Below, one piece after another: positions 24,378 to 34,014 of a DNA stretch of 34,014 nt. This DNA comes from Betaproteobacteria bacterium (GTDB taxonomy: Bacteria > Pseudomonadota > Gammaproteobacteria > Burkholderiales > Burkholderiaceae_C): NCBI GenBank assembly GCA_009923315.1, contig RFTU01000019.1, positions 1 through 34,014 of the forward strand. The letters are read 5' to 3'. Positions within the stretch are counted from its first letter, which is position 1. Each line of letters begins with the position of its first letter. Under the pieces are notes generated by a model. It was not told the DNA's origin. It did not search any database and was given only the letters and a program-made list of their open reading frames with translations. Both the position numbers and the translations under genes were made by a program.

Positions 24378-25777
24378 TGAGCGATCTGGCGCTGTCGATC
24401 CGATGGATCCCGCTTCTCGCTGCGTTCCCGCTCCTGGGGCCTGGATTCGGTCGGCTTGACTGTGCGGGTGGGCTCGCTCCGGGAGTCAGTCGACGGCCGA
24501 TCCAGGCCGTGGCGGCGGTCGGGGCGGGCCGGTCGATCCTCGGCCGCGCCTGGCATCGGCGACACGCCGGAGGGGCTCGGCACGGCGCCCAGGGGTGGCG
24601 CCGAGAGCCGACCCACGCCGGTGCTCGATCCCTCTATGCGTGGCGTGCGAACGCTGCGCGTCTCGTGGTCGGCTCGCCACTCACCCAGGGGGCCATCATC
24701 GCGCGGCCTGGCACCCGGGGCCGTGCCGACAGGGGGGGCAGCGGATGGAGGCGGGCGGCTGTGACCGTGCCCCGGAGACCACACCCAGCGGCTGTTCCAT
24801 TGGATCCAGCGGCCGTAGTGGGCGGGCGCGAAGCCCCAGGGGGCGTCGTCCACCCAGGTCCACCCCCAGGGCCGAACCCAAACCCACCGGCCATCGCGGA
24901 ACGGCTCCCAACCGGGACGTACCGTGACCGGGTACCAGATCCAACCGACCTCGGGATGGCTTTCCCATCGACCGTAGCGCTCCAGCGTGTCCAAACCCGT
25001 GACTTCACGCCAGGGCGCGGCAGCGGCCGACGTCGGGGCCTCGGCCGCCTGATCGCGCGCACTCACCCACCCCGCGTAAGCATCATGGAGCATGACGGTG
25101 CTGCGCAAGCCGCCTCCAGCCTCAGCCCCCATCACTTCGATGCGCTGGCCGGCGGCCACCTGCAAGCGGGCATCCACAGCCTGCAGGCTCAGCAGGCCTC
25201 GCAAGGCCGCAGCGGCCGAACGCCCACCCGAGACCATGTCGCGGTCCAAGCGGTACAAGCCTGGCGCGAGCGGGTGCGCCACCAGTTCGCCCGTGGCGAG
25301 TTGGAGGTCCCGTGCCCACTCGGCCGTTTGCACCCGAGCCACCAGATGCCCCTGATTCAGGCGCACCTGTGCCCCTTGGGCGTCCAACCGTGCAAACTCC
25401 ACATCGCTTTGCGGCCCGATCCACAACCCAAGCGTTCCGATCTGTACGTCTACCCGGGCATGCGGCTCACTGCGGATGCGGTCACCTGCCGTGACCATCC
25501 GGTTCACCAACAGCGGCATCCATTGACGCTCCTCGGCGTCCCAAAGCTGCGCGGCGCCTGTGATCGCTGCCACGCGCCCCACGCGCTCAGCCCAACTCCC
25601 CGTGCTGCCCAGCAATGCCACCGGCGATGAGCCCGCCGCCAGGCTGGTGGCGCCGGATCCGGTCGGGCCGGCCCCAACCGCACCCCCCGCTGAAGGCCAC
25701 GACTGGGCGTGGGCCATGCCAGCCATGAGGCCGAGCACGGCGGCAAGCGAGCAGAGAGGACGTTTCAACCTGAACAT
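24374..25777 (-). CDS. Secreted FecR-domain / DUF6600 protein
   Basis: A 467-aa predicted secreted protein of unknown function. A Sec signal peptide (MFRLKRPLCS, hydrophobic core, AHA) ends near residue 25. A FecR-like beta domain at about 70-200 follows (GRVAAITGAAQLWDAEER, SDVEFARLDAQGAQVRLNQG). Then comes a tryptophan-rich DUF6600 block at about 275-345, with repeated W-hydrophobic-W pairs such as GRWVWVRPWGWTWVDD. The last roughly 120 residues are Pro/Arg/Ser-rich, disordered and strongly basic-acidic. FecR domains occur in anti-sigma regulators and secreted surface proteins; no transmembrane or sigma-factor neighbour is present here. A GTG at 25804 is an alternative start. The gene sits 27 nt behind a terminator and may depend on read-through or an internal promoter. 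Confidence 0.85.
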   Translation of the reverse strand: MFRLKRPLCSLAAVLGLMAGMAHAQSWPSAGGAVGAGPTGSGATSLAAGSSPVALLGSTGSWAERVGRVAAITGAAQLWDAEERQWMPLLVNRMVTAGDRIRSEPHARVDVQIGTLGLWIGPQSDVEFARLDAQGAQVRLNQGHLVARVQTAEWARDLQLATGELVAHPLAPGLYRLDRDMVSGGRSAAAALRGLLSLQAVDARLQVAAGQRIEVMGAEAGGGLRSTVMLHDAYAGWVSARDQAAEAPTSAAAAPWREVTGLDTLERYGRWESHPEVGWIWYPVTVRPGWEPFRDGRWVWVRPWGWTWVDDAPWGFAPAHYGRWIQWNSRWVWSPGHGHSRPPPSAAPPVGTAPGARPRDDGPLGEWRADHETRSVRTPRIEGSSTGVGRLSAPPLGAVPSPSGVSPMPGAAEDRPARPDRRHGLDRPSTDSRSEPTRTVKPTESRPQERERSEKRDPSDRQRQIAQ

Positions 25778-25804
25778 GTTCAATCGGGCGTGGCCGCGTT
25801 GCAC

Positions 25805-25830
25805 AAAAACCCCGGCAGGCCCATGCCGGG
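25805..25830 (-). terminator. Intrinsic terminator after def
   Basis: Arms CCCGGCA (25811-25817) and TGCCGGG (25824-25830) with a 6-nt loop are followed on the minus strand by a run of five T (25809-25805). It lies 90 nt downstream of the def stop and closes the smc-zipA-ligA-def run. It is also just upstream of the DUF6600 gene start. The rest of 25831-25920 shows no gene I can support. Confidence 0.75.
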
Positions 25831-25920
25831 TGGATCAGCAGCAGGGCGATCAACCGCGTGCACGCCCAAGCTTTCGATCCTTAACGCATCGTGGGGTTCA
25901 GCGGATGACCGCACCACGGT

Positions 25921-26466
25921 TCAGTCATCATCGCTCTTCGCACCGGCGAGTTCTGGGAACAGGATATCGGTATAGCCGAACTGGCTGAAGTCCCGCATGC
26001 GTTGCGGATACAGAATCCCCAGCAGGTGGTCACACTCATGTTGAACCACACGAGCATGGAAGCCGCCGACGGTTCGATCAATCGCCTGGCCCCACTCATC
26101 CACTCCCCGATAGCGGATACGGCTCCAGCGCGGTACCTGCCCGCGAAGGCCGGGCACCGACAGACAACCTTCCCAACCCAGGTTCTCCTCGGCGCTCACG
26201 GGCTCGATGAGCGGATTGATCAGCACCGTCGGCTCAATGGGCGGCTCATCCGGATACCGAGGGCTGACCTGCCCGGTTCCAAAGATCACCACCTGAAGAT
26301 TGACCCCTATCTGCGGCGCGGCCAGACCGGCACCGTTGGCCGCGATCATGGTCTCTCGCATGTCCAGCAGCAGCCCGTGCAACTCAAGCGTGTCCAAGGC
26401 TTGAACCGGTTCGGCCACACGCCGCAAGCGCGGGTCACCCATTCGAAGAATTTCTCGTATGGTCAT
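25921..26466 (-). CDS. def: Peptide deformylase
   Basis: Metalloenzyme that removes the formyl group from nascent N-formyl-methionyl proteins. It is 181 aa. All three family motifs are present: [10 protein letters not shown] (residues 45-54), EGCLSVP (metal ligand C101) and QHECDHLLG (H143, E144, H147 as the HExxH motif). The start ATG 26466 has AAAGGG 9 nt upstream; that site overlaps the ligA stop codon, so the two genes are tightly linked. The substrate-loop segment between motifs I and II is extended ([14 protein letters not shown]), as is usual for this proteobacterial PDF type. An intrinsic terminator follows 90 nt after the stop. Confidence 0.97.
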   Translation of the reverse strand: MTIREILRMGDPRLRRVAEPVQALDTLELHGLLLDMRETMIAANGAGLAAPQIGVNLQVVIFGTGQVSPRYPDEPPIEPTVLINPLIEPVSAEENLGWEGCLSVPGLRGQVPRWSRIRYRGVDEWGQAIDRTVGGFHARVVQHECDHLLGILYPQRMRDFSQFGYTDILFPELAGAKSDDD

Positions 26467-26479
26467 GTCATGCCACCCT

Positions 26480-28591
<2,112 letters not shown>

Positions 28592-29662
28592 TCAGCTGAA
28601 CAGTCGTTGGGCTGCGATGCTGCCTGCGGGCAGATCGCGGGCAGCCAGGGCCTCGTATAGCCGCTGAAGTTCCTGGTGGATACCGGCGAACTGTTGGATC
28701 GACACGGGTCGCCCATCATCGTCCACCAACGCGCCGTCCAAGTCCTGCGCCAGGGCCGATGCCAAGCGCTGCCAATGCGAGAACGGCTCAACTGCTTCCG
28801 GTGTTTGCGGGACGTCCAAGGACAGCGTGCACTCGCGCAACGCCGACTGGTCAAGGTCTTCGGCCAGCGCGGCCTGAGCGTCAAAGGTCAGCAACACCAG
28901 GGGCGGCGAATCCGGCTCCTCGCTGGGCAGAACCCACTGACCTGCGATGGCGCCGGGGGCCATGCCATGACGGGCCGCACACTGCTGCAGGTAGCCCACC
29001 GTCCAGGACGGCCCCCGAGCGCGCAGGTGGACGGCCAATTGGGCATCATGCGCATGGGCAAACTCGTCGAGTTCACGCGCCCTGCTCACCGCTTCACTCA
29101 TGTCCACAAAGTCCACCGCTGCGCCCAATGCATCGGCAAAGGTCTGCACTTTCTGCACGAACTCCGAGTAGCCGATCTCATTGAGCGGCCCGCTGCGGTT
29201 GGCCAACTGGACACCGGCCTGGAACGCGCTGTAGCGCTGCCCGTGTTGGGGGGCCTCCCACACGCCTGTCTCGGCGTTGAGTCCTTCGACCAACAGCAGC
29301 TTGCTGCCCACCCGCCTGGAGGCCGGCAGGGCCGCCAAGACCGGCTCGGCCGGCAACGGCGCGTCGATCAAGGGATCGATCGCAGCGCGCCGCCGCGACC
29401 AGACGCCCCGAACCCCGCGGTCCGATGCGACCGCCCCGGCTGGAGCGGCAGTCGCTTGGCCACCAGACGGCACAGGGTCGGAAGGCGTGCCCGACACCAC
29501 GCCATCGACCACGGCTGCGCCCGAAGACAAACTCGGCTCCACTCGGTCGAGGGTCTGCGCAGCCCGCCGAGGCCTGGCGCGCCAGGATGCCCACACCCCC
29601 TGCGCCACCAGCACCACCAACACCGCAGCCGCCAGCGCCAGGAGGCCTTGGGTGAGCGTCAT
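28592..29662 (-). CDS. zipA: Cell division protein ZipA (C-terminal FtsZ-binding domain)
   Basis: A 356-aa inner-membrane division protein that tethers FtsZ to the membrane. One N-terminal transmembrane segment (residues 4-25, GLLALAAAVLVVLVAQGVW) is followed by a basic, Pro/Ala-rich linker. The C-terminal globular ZipA domain covers about 215-350, with FVDMSEAVSRARELDEF and IAGQWVLPSEEPDSPPLVLL. Overall sequence drift from the enterobacterial ZipA is large, as expected in betaproteobacteria, where annotation relies on the C-terminal domain and on the smc-zipA-ligA order. ATG 29662 overlaps the smc TGA (ATGA). ligA follows after 12 nt. Confidence 0.88.
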   Translation of the reverse strand: MTLTQGLLALAAAVLVVLVAQGVWASWRARPRRAAQTLDRVEPSLSSGAAVVDGVVSGTPSDPVPSGGQATAAPAGAVASDRGVRGVWSRRRAAIDPLIDAPLPAEPVLAALPASRRVGSKLLLVEGLNAETGVWEAPQHGQRYSAFQAGVQLANRSGPLNEIGYSEFVQKVQTFADALGAAVDFVDMSEAVSRARELDEFAHAHDAQLAVHLRARGPSWTVGYLQQCAARHGMAPGAIAGQWVLPSEEPDSPPLVLLTFDAQAALAEDLDQSALRECTLSLDVPQTPEAVEPFSHWQRLASALAQDLDGALVDDDGRPVSIQQFAGIHQELQRLYEALAARDLPAGSIAAQRLFS

Positions 29663-32600
29663 GCCGCCTCCGCCATGCTCAGCGCCGACTCCATGTCCAC
29701 CGCCACGATGCGCGAGACGCCCTGCTCCTGCATCGTCACACCCACCAGTTGCCGCGCCATCTCCATCGCGATCTTGTTGTGGCTGATGAACAGGAACTGG
29801 GTGGCTTCAGCCATCTGCGTGACCAAGCGCGAATAACGCTCGGTGTTGGCATCATCCAATGGCGCGTCCACTTCGTCCAACAGGCAGAACGGCGCAGGAT
29901 TGAGCTGGAAGATGGCGAAGACCAGGGCGATGGCGGTGAGGGCTTTCTCGCCACCCGACAGCAAGTGAATGGTGCTGTTCTTCTTGCCCGGTGGTTGGGC
30001 CATCACCTGCACGCCAGCGTCCAGAATTTCGTCGCCGGTCATCACCAGGCGGGCGTGTCCGCCGCCGAACAACAGGGGGAACATGCGACCAAAGTGATCG
30101 TTGACCTGGCGGAACGTTTCGCCCAACAGGTCGCGGGTCTCCAGGTCGATCTTGTGAATGGCGCCCTCCAGCGTGGTGATGGCCTCGACCAGATCGGCGC
30201 TTTGCGCATCCAGGAAGCTCTTGCGCTCACGGGCGCTGCTGAGCTCATCGAGTGCGGCCAGGTTCACCGCGCCCAATGCCTGGATCTCACGGTTGATGCG
30301 GTCGATCTCACCCTGGAGTCCCCACAGCTTGACGCCGCCCGATTCGATTCCGGCGGCCAACTGCTCCAGATCCACTTCGGCAGCCTGCAGTTGCTCCAAG
30401 TACTGGGCTCCACCCAATGCCGCCGCTTGCTCTTCAAGCTGTAGCTGTGTGATCCGGTCACGCAGGGGCTGCAAGCCGCGCTCCAGTGCCATGCGCTGCT
30501 CATCGGCTTGTCGAAGCTGTGCGGTAAGGGCCTCGTAGCGTTGACGCACGGCGGCCAAGGCCTGCTCACGGCGCAAGCGCTCCTCCAGCGCTTCTTGAAG
30601 ACCTGCGCGAGCCGAGGCATCGTCCAGCTCCTGCATCTCGGCCTGGGCGGCCTGAAATGAAGCGGCATTGGCTTGCATCTGCTCGTCAGCCGTGTGCACC
30701 AGCCGCTGCAGCTCTTCACGGCGGGCCTGCAGCGTGCGACCCACGAAGGCAGCCTCCTGCGCCTGCCGCTCCAGGCCGCGCTGCTGTTCGCGAGCCGCCG
30801 TCAGGCGCCGCTCCTGCTCGATCACGGCCTCTTCGAGTTCGGCGTGAAGCTCTTGCTCCCGCCCCAATTGCTGGTCCAGCTCTTCGAATCGCGCCTCGCC
30901 GGTGGCTCGACGTTCCTGCAAACCCTCGATCTGCGCATCGATTTCGCCCAATTCACCATCGAGCTGTTCGGCCCGCTCCTGGGTGGCCAGGTTCTGCTGA
31001 TTCAATTGCAGCCACTGCACCTCCAGCTGATGAGCGCGCGCCTGAGTGGAGGCGGCCTCTTGTCGCCACTGCGCCGCTCGCGCGTTGGCCTCTGTATGGG
31101 CAGCTTCGGCACGCACCAGAGCCGATCGGGCATCATCGGTCAACAGGGCTTGCGCCCGCTGTTCGGTTTGGAGGTTCTCGATCTCCTGCGCGCGCGCCAG
31201 CAAGCCGGCCTGTTCGGTGTCGTGCGCATAGAAGGTCACGGCATCGGCGCTGACGGTATGGCCTTCACGGGTGATCAGAACCTCACCGTGTTGCAAACGC
31301 CCTCGCTGTGCCAAAGCCGCATCAAGCGACGCGGCCGTGTACACGCCCTGGAGCCAGTCCTGCAGCAAATGCGCCAACCGGTCCTGGCCATCGGTACGGA
31401 CCAATCCCATCAGCGGCGGGCCTGGGGGCTGAACCTGAGCAGCCGCTGCGGTGGTGGGCCCGGTTTCGGCAGCCGCACTGTAGAACGCCAGTTTGGCCGG
31501 AGGGGGATCGGCCGAGAAGGCTTTGAGCGTGTCCAGGCGGCCGACTTCCAAGGCATGCAAGCGCTCGCGCAACGCCGCCTCAAGCGCGTCTTCCCAACCG
31601 GTTTCGATGTGCAGACGGGTCCAAAGCCCCGTCAGCGATGCCAAGCCGTGCTTTTCCAGCCAGGGCTTGAGCTTGCCCTCGGTTTGCACCTTGTCCTGAA
31701 GCGCCCGCAGCGCATCCAATCTTGCACTCAGCGCCGCCTGGCGTGCACTCTGCTGGTTGGCGGCCTCCTGCGCCACACGGCGCGCATTGTCCAGTTCGGG
31801 TAGGCGCTGGCCGATTTCGGTCAAGCGGGCGGCCGCTTCCTCGGCCACGCGTTGCGCGTCCTGCCGCTCCAGTCGCAAAGCCTCCACCCGCTGCTCATCG
31901 GGAGCGACCATGCCCTTGCGTTCTCCGCTGATCCGTTCGCGCCGTCCCTGCAGGCCTCGCAGCTGTTCATCGACGCTACGGCTTTCAGCGGCCAACAACT
32001 GAATCTGCTGCTGCACCTCGCCACCGCGCAGGCGTTGATCGTTGGCGCGCTGTTGGGCAGCGCGCAGCGCTTCTTGCACGTCGGGCAGCTGTGCGGCCTG
32101 TTCTTCCACCTGTGCGGCCAGCACCGCCGACTGCTCTGCTGCCGCCTGCTGTTGCGCCACCAGATCGTCCATCTCGAGCCGAGCCTGCTGCTGCCGCTCG
32201 GTCCATTGCGCGTCCTGAGCACGCAACTCAGCCAGGCGGGCCTGCATCCGCTCGCGGCCCTCCACCACATAACGGATTCGCTCCTCCAACCGGCTAACCG
32301 AGAGAGACGCCTCACCCAGCGCCCCCTGTGAGACATGCAGCTCATCACTGGCCGCATAGTGGTCTTGTCGGACGGACTCCAGCGAGGCTTCGACCTCACG
32401 GAGTTCGGCCATCCGCGCTTCCATGTCGTTGACGGCCTGTCGAACGGAGGCCTGCACACGTTCCTGCTCGCCAGCCGCATCACGGTGCTTGAGGAACCAG
32501 AGCTGATGGAGCTTGAGGGTGCCTTGCGCCTGCAGACCACGGTACTGGGCCGCCACTTCCGCCTGGCGCTCCAGCTTGTCGAGGTTGGCACTGAGCTCGC

Positions 32601-33195
32601 GAAGGATGTCCTCGACGCGGGTCAGGTTCTCGCGCGTGTCCTTGAGACGGTTCTCCGTCTCACGCCGACGTTCCTTGTACTTCGAAACGCCCGCGGCCTC
32701 TTCCAGGAACAGACGCAACTCCTCAGGCTTGCTTTCGATGATGCGGCTGATGGTGCCCTGGCCGATGATGGCGTAGGCTCGCGGGCCCAAGCCAGTGCCC
32801 AGGAAGACGTCTTGAACATCACGCCGGCGAACCGCCTGGTTGTTGATGAAGTAGCTGCTGTTGCCGTCGCGGGTGAGCACGCGCTTGACCGCGATCTCGG
32901 CGAACTGGTTCCATTGCCCACCGGCTCGGGCCAGGCTGTTGTCGAACACCAGTTCCACGCTGGCACGACTGGCGGGCTTGCGGTTGGTGGTGCCGTTGAA
33001 GATCACGTCCTGCATGGACTCGCCACGCAGTTCAGAGGCCTTGCTCTCACCGAGCACCCAACGGACGGCGTCCATGATGTTGGACTTGCCACAACCGTTG
33101 GGACCGACCACGCCCACCAGCTGGCCCGGCAGTTCAAAGGTGGTGGGATCGGCGAAGGACTTGAAGCCGGCCAGTTTGATGGATCGCAGCCTCAT
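29659..33195 (-). CDS. smc: Chromosome segregation ATPase SMC
   Basis: A 1178-aa SMC protein, normal length, that forms the condensin-like complex with ScpA and ScpB for chromosome organisation. The N-terminal head has Walker A GPNGCGKSN (31-39) and the SMC segment FGNGLGPRAYAIIGQG-like region with GTGLGPRAYAIIGQG. Two long coiled coils (about 170-500 and 670-1010, rich in Gln, Ala, Glu, Arg) flank a hinge (about 510-660). The C-terminal head carries the signature LLSGGEKALTAIAL and Walker B FCLLDEVDAPLDD. I start at ATG 33195 because AGGAG lies 4 nt upstream and MRLRSIKLAGFKSF is the conserved beginning. The ATG-type start at 33231 adds a non-conserved tail. Confidence 0.97.
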   Translation of the reverse strand: MRLRSIKLAGFKSFADPTTFELPGQLVGVVGPNGCGKSNIMDAVRWVLGESKASELRGESMQDVIFNGTTNRKPASRASVELVFDNSLARAGGQWNQFAEIAVKRVLTRDGNSSYFINNQAVRRRDVQDVFLGTGLGPRAYAIIGQGTISRIIESKPEELRLFLEEAAGVSKYKERRRETENRLKDTRENLTRVEDILRELSANLDKLERQAEVAAQYRGLQAQGTLKLHQLWFLKHRDAAGEQERVQASVRQAVNDMEARMAELREVEASLESVRQDHYAASDELHVSQGALGEASLSVSRLEERIRYVVEGRERMQARLAELRAQDAQWTERQQQARLEMDDLVAQQQAAAEQSAVLAAQVEEQAAQLPDVQEALRAAQQRANDQRLRGGEVQQQIQLLAAESRSVDEQLRGLQGRRERISGERKGMVAPDEQRVEALRLERQDAQRVAEEAAARLTEIGQRLPELDNARRVAQEAANQQSARQAALSARLDALRALQDKVQTEGKLKPWLEKHGLASLTGLWTRLHIETGWEDALEAALRERLHALEVGRLDTLKAFSADPPPAKLAFYSAAAETGPTTAAAAQVQPPGPPLMGLVRTDGQDRLAHLLQDWLQGVYTAASLDAALAQRGRLQHGEVLITREGHTVSADAVTFYAHDTEQAGLLARAQEIENLQTEQRAQALLTDDARSALVRAEAAHTEANARAAQWRQEAASTQARAHQLEVQWLQLNQQNLATQERAEQLDGELGEIDAQIEGLQERRATGEARFEELDQQLGREQELHAELEEAVIEQERRLTAAREQQRGLERQAQEAAFVGRTLQARREELQRLVHTADEQMQANAASFQAAQAEMQELDDASARAGLQEALEERLRREQALAAVRQRYEALTAQLRQADEQRMALERGLQPLRDRITQLQLEEQAAALGGAQYLEQLQAAEVDLEQLAAGIESGGVKLWGLQGEIDRINREIQALGAVNLAALDELSSARERKSFLDAQSADLVEAITTLEGAIHKIDLETRDLLGETFRQVNDHFGRMFPLLFGGGHARLVMTGDEILDAGVQVMAQPPGKKNSTIHLLSGGEKALTAIALVFAIFQLNPAPFCLLDEVDAPLDDANTERYSRLVTQMAEATQFLFISHNKIAMEMARQLVGVTMQEQGVSRIVAVDMESALSMAEAA

Positions 33196-33228
33196 GGGGC
33201 TCCTGGATGCACCCGCCGCAAGATGCCG

Positions 33229-33238
33229 CAAGTACTTG
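33229..33238. promoter_or_regulatory. Perfect 10-bp palindrome in the smc/queF divergent region
   Basis: CAAGTACTTG reads the same on both strands and lies in the 106-bp gap between divergent smc (start 33195) and queF (start 33302). It could be an operator half-pair for a dimeric regulator, but no second copy is seen. A TGATAACAT stretch (33287-33295) close to the queF start resembles a -10 without a matching -35. No preQ1 riboswitch-like structure is recognisable. Confidence 0.3.
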
Positions 33239-33301
33239 ATTTAGTTGGATAAATTCCCGACCCGAAGGGGCCAGATCAGTCGAAGATGATAACATCGGGG
33301 A

Positions 33302-33766
33302 ATGCCCAAGACCCCCGTGAAAACACAGCGCGCCAAGCCCCTGGCGCCCCCCAGCGCCCCGAGCAAGCAACTCGACGTTTTCCCCAACCCGGCCCCCGAA
33401 CGGGACTATGTCATCCAGTTCCAGGTGCCCGAGTTCACCTGCTTCTGCCCCCTGACCGGCCAGCCTGACTTCGCACACTTCACCATTGACATGATTGCCG
33501 ACCACTGGTGCGTGGAGCTCAAGAGCCTGAAGATGTACATGTGGTCCTATCGAAACGAGGGGGCCTTTCACGAGAAGGTGACCAACAGCATCCTGTCGGA
33601 CATCGTCAAGGTTTGCCAACCGCGCTTTATCCGCATCACGGCCAAGTGGTATGTGCGGGGCGGCATCTACACGAACGTCGTGGCCGAGCACCGCAAGAAG
33701 AATTGGAAGCCCCAGCCGCGCGTGGACCTGCCTGCCTTCGAGCAAGCCACGGGCATCGCCGGCTGA
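33302..33766 (+). CDS. queF: NADPH-dependent 7-cyano-7-deazaguanine reductase QueF (type I)
   Basis: Reduces the nitrile preQ0 to preQ1 in queuosine tRNA modification. It is 154 aa, the short unimodular QueF type. The thioimide-forming cysteine is C49 and the general acid is D56, both in [12 protein letters not shown]. The NADPH-binding segment is [18 protein letters not shown] (residues 70-87), where Leu73 replaces the Ser of the usual ESKSLK motif. The substrate pair H90-E91 is in AFHE. The first roughly 25 residues are a basic Pro/Lys-rich lead. No good Shine-Dalgarno precedes ATG 33302. It is divergent from smc and lies 12 nt before dapC. Confidence 0.96.
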   Translation: MPKTPVKTQRAKPLAPPSAPSKQLDVFPNPAPERDYVIQFQVPEFTCFCPLTGQPDFAHFTIDMIADHWCVELKSLKMYMWSYRNEGAFHEKVTNSILSDIVKVCQPRFIRITAKWYVRGGIYTNVVAEHRKKNWKPQPRVDLPAFEQATGIAG

Positions 33767-33778
33767 AGGGGCAGTCCG

Positions 33779-34014
33779 ATGAATCCTTTGCTGCAGCGAC
33801 TGCAGCCCTACCCGTTTGAACGGCTGCGCTGGCTGACCGCCGACATCACGCCCGACCCCACAAGGCGGCCCATCAGTCTGGGTATTGGAGAGCCCAAGCA
33901 CCCCACACCACCGCTGGTGGAGGATGCGCTCATGGCCGCTTTGGGCGGCCTGTCCAGTTATCCGGCCACGACCGGCGAACCCGCACTGCGCGAGGCGGTG
34001 GCGAGCTGGGTGAT
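33779..34014 (+). CDS. dapC: Succinyldiaminopimelate transaminase (N-terminal part, runs off window)
   Basis: Only the first 78 codons are present. The frame starts at ATG 33779 with AAGGGG 7 nt upstream. It reads MNPLLQRLQPYPFERLRWL, then ISLGIGEPKHPTPPLVEDAL and SSYPATTGEPALREAVASW. These are the N-terminal landmarks of fold-type I aminotransferases of the DapC group (class I/II). The location beside smc-zipA-ligA fits the burkholderial order in which dapC, dapD and dapE lie next to smc. It would make N-succinyl-LL-diaminopimelate for lysine and peptidoglycan synthesis. The PLP lysine is beyond the window, so the assignment rests on the N-terminus and context. Confidence 0.85.
   Translation, partial: MNPLLQRLQPYPFERLRWLTADITPDPTRRPISLGIGEPKHPTPPLVEDALMAALGGLSSYPATTGEPALREAVASWV

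Noticed and set aside
33196-33301. preQ1 riboswitch before queF
   Set aside because: No preQ1-I or preQ1-II type conserved sequence or A-rich tail pattern could be matched by eye.

Overview
The window is a GC-rich chromosomal stretch from a betaproteobacterium, most likely Burkholderiales and probably Comamonadaceae. This is judged from protein character and gene order: thrS-infC, smc-zipA-ligA beside queF and dapC, and a Liv-type ABC transporter joined to beta-oxidation genes. Coding density is very high. Genes are packed with 4-base ATGA/GTGA overlaps. I see no insertion sequence, phage, CRISPR array, tRNA or rRNA.

Layout. (1) 1-2616, minus strand: thrS then infC, the head of the translation operon that usually continues rpmI-rplT-pheST. 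thrS is preceded by a short threonine-containing leader ORF and an intrinsic terminator, which looks like ribosome-mediated attenuation. infC starts at a non-AUG codon (AUC). (2) 2685-6152, minus: a patatin-like lipase tightly coupled behind tex. (3) 6251-15222, minus: a lipid and CoA-ester catabolic cluster, in transcription order an FadB-type bifunctional enzyme (frameshifted in this sequence), thiolase, acyl-CoA dehydrogenase, SDR, hotdog thioesterase, CurA-like reductase, ElaA-type acetyltransferase and a second SDR. (4) 15310-20494, minus: livK-livH-livM-livG-livF, a complete Liv-type importer directly upstream of the beta-oxidation genes in the same direction. A terminator-like hairpin lies between livK and livH. 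(5) 20739-22946, plus: msrB-yciB-bolA-parvulin isomerase, a chain of overlapping genes. (6) 22930-24286: an orphan YbbA/LolD-type ATPase (minus) and tesA (plus), whose divergent start codons overlap. (7) 24374-33195, minus: smc-zipA-ligA-def, then a terminator, then a secreted FecR/DUF6600 protein. (8) 33302-34014, plus: queF and the beginning of dapC, divergent from smc.

Most of the window is core-genome biology and I do not see a clearly new multi-gene system. The best leads are the putative thrS attenuator, the transporter and beta-oxidation supercluster with its broken fadB-like gene, the livK/livH attenuator-like hairpin, and the overlapping divergent start codons of the ybbA-like gene and tesA. 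All family assignments come from reading motifs and recalling families; no database search was possible.
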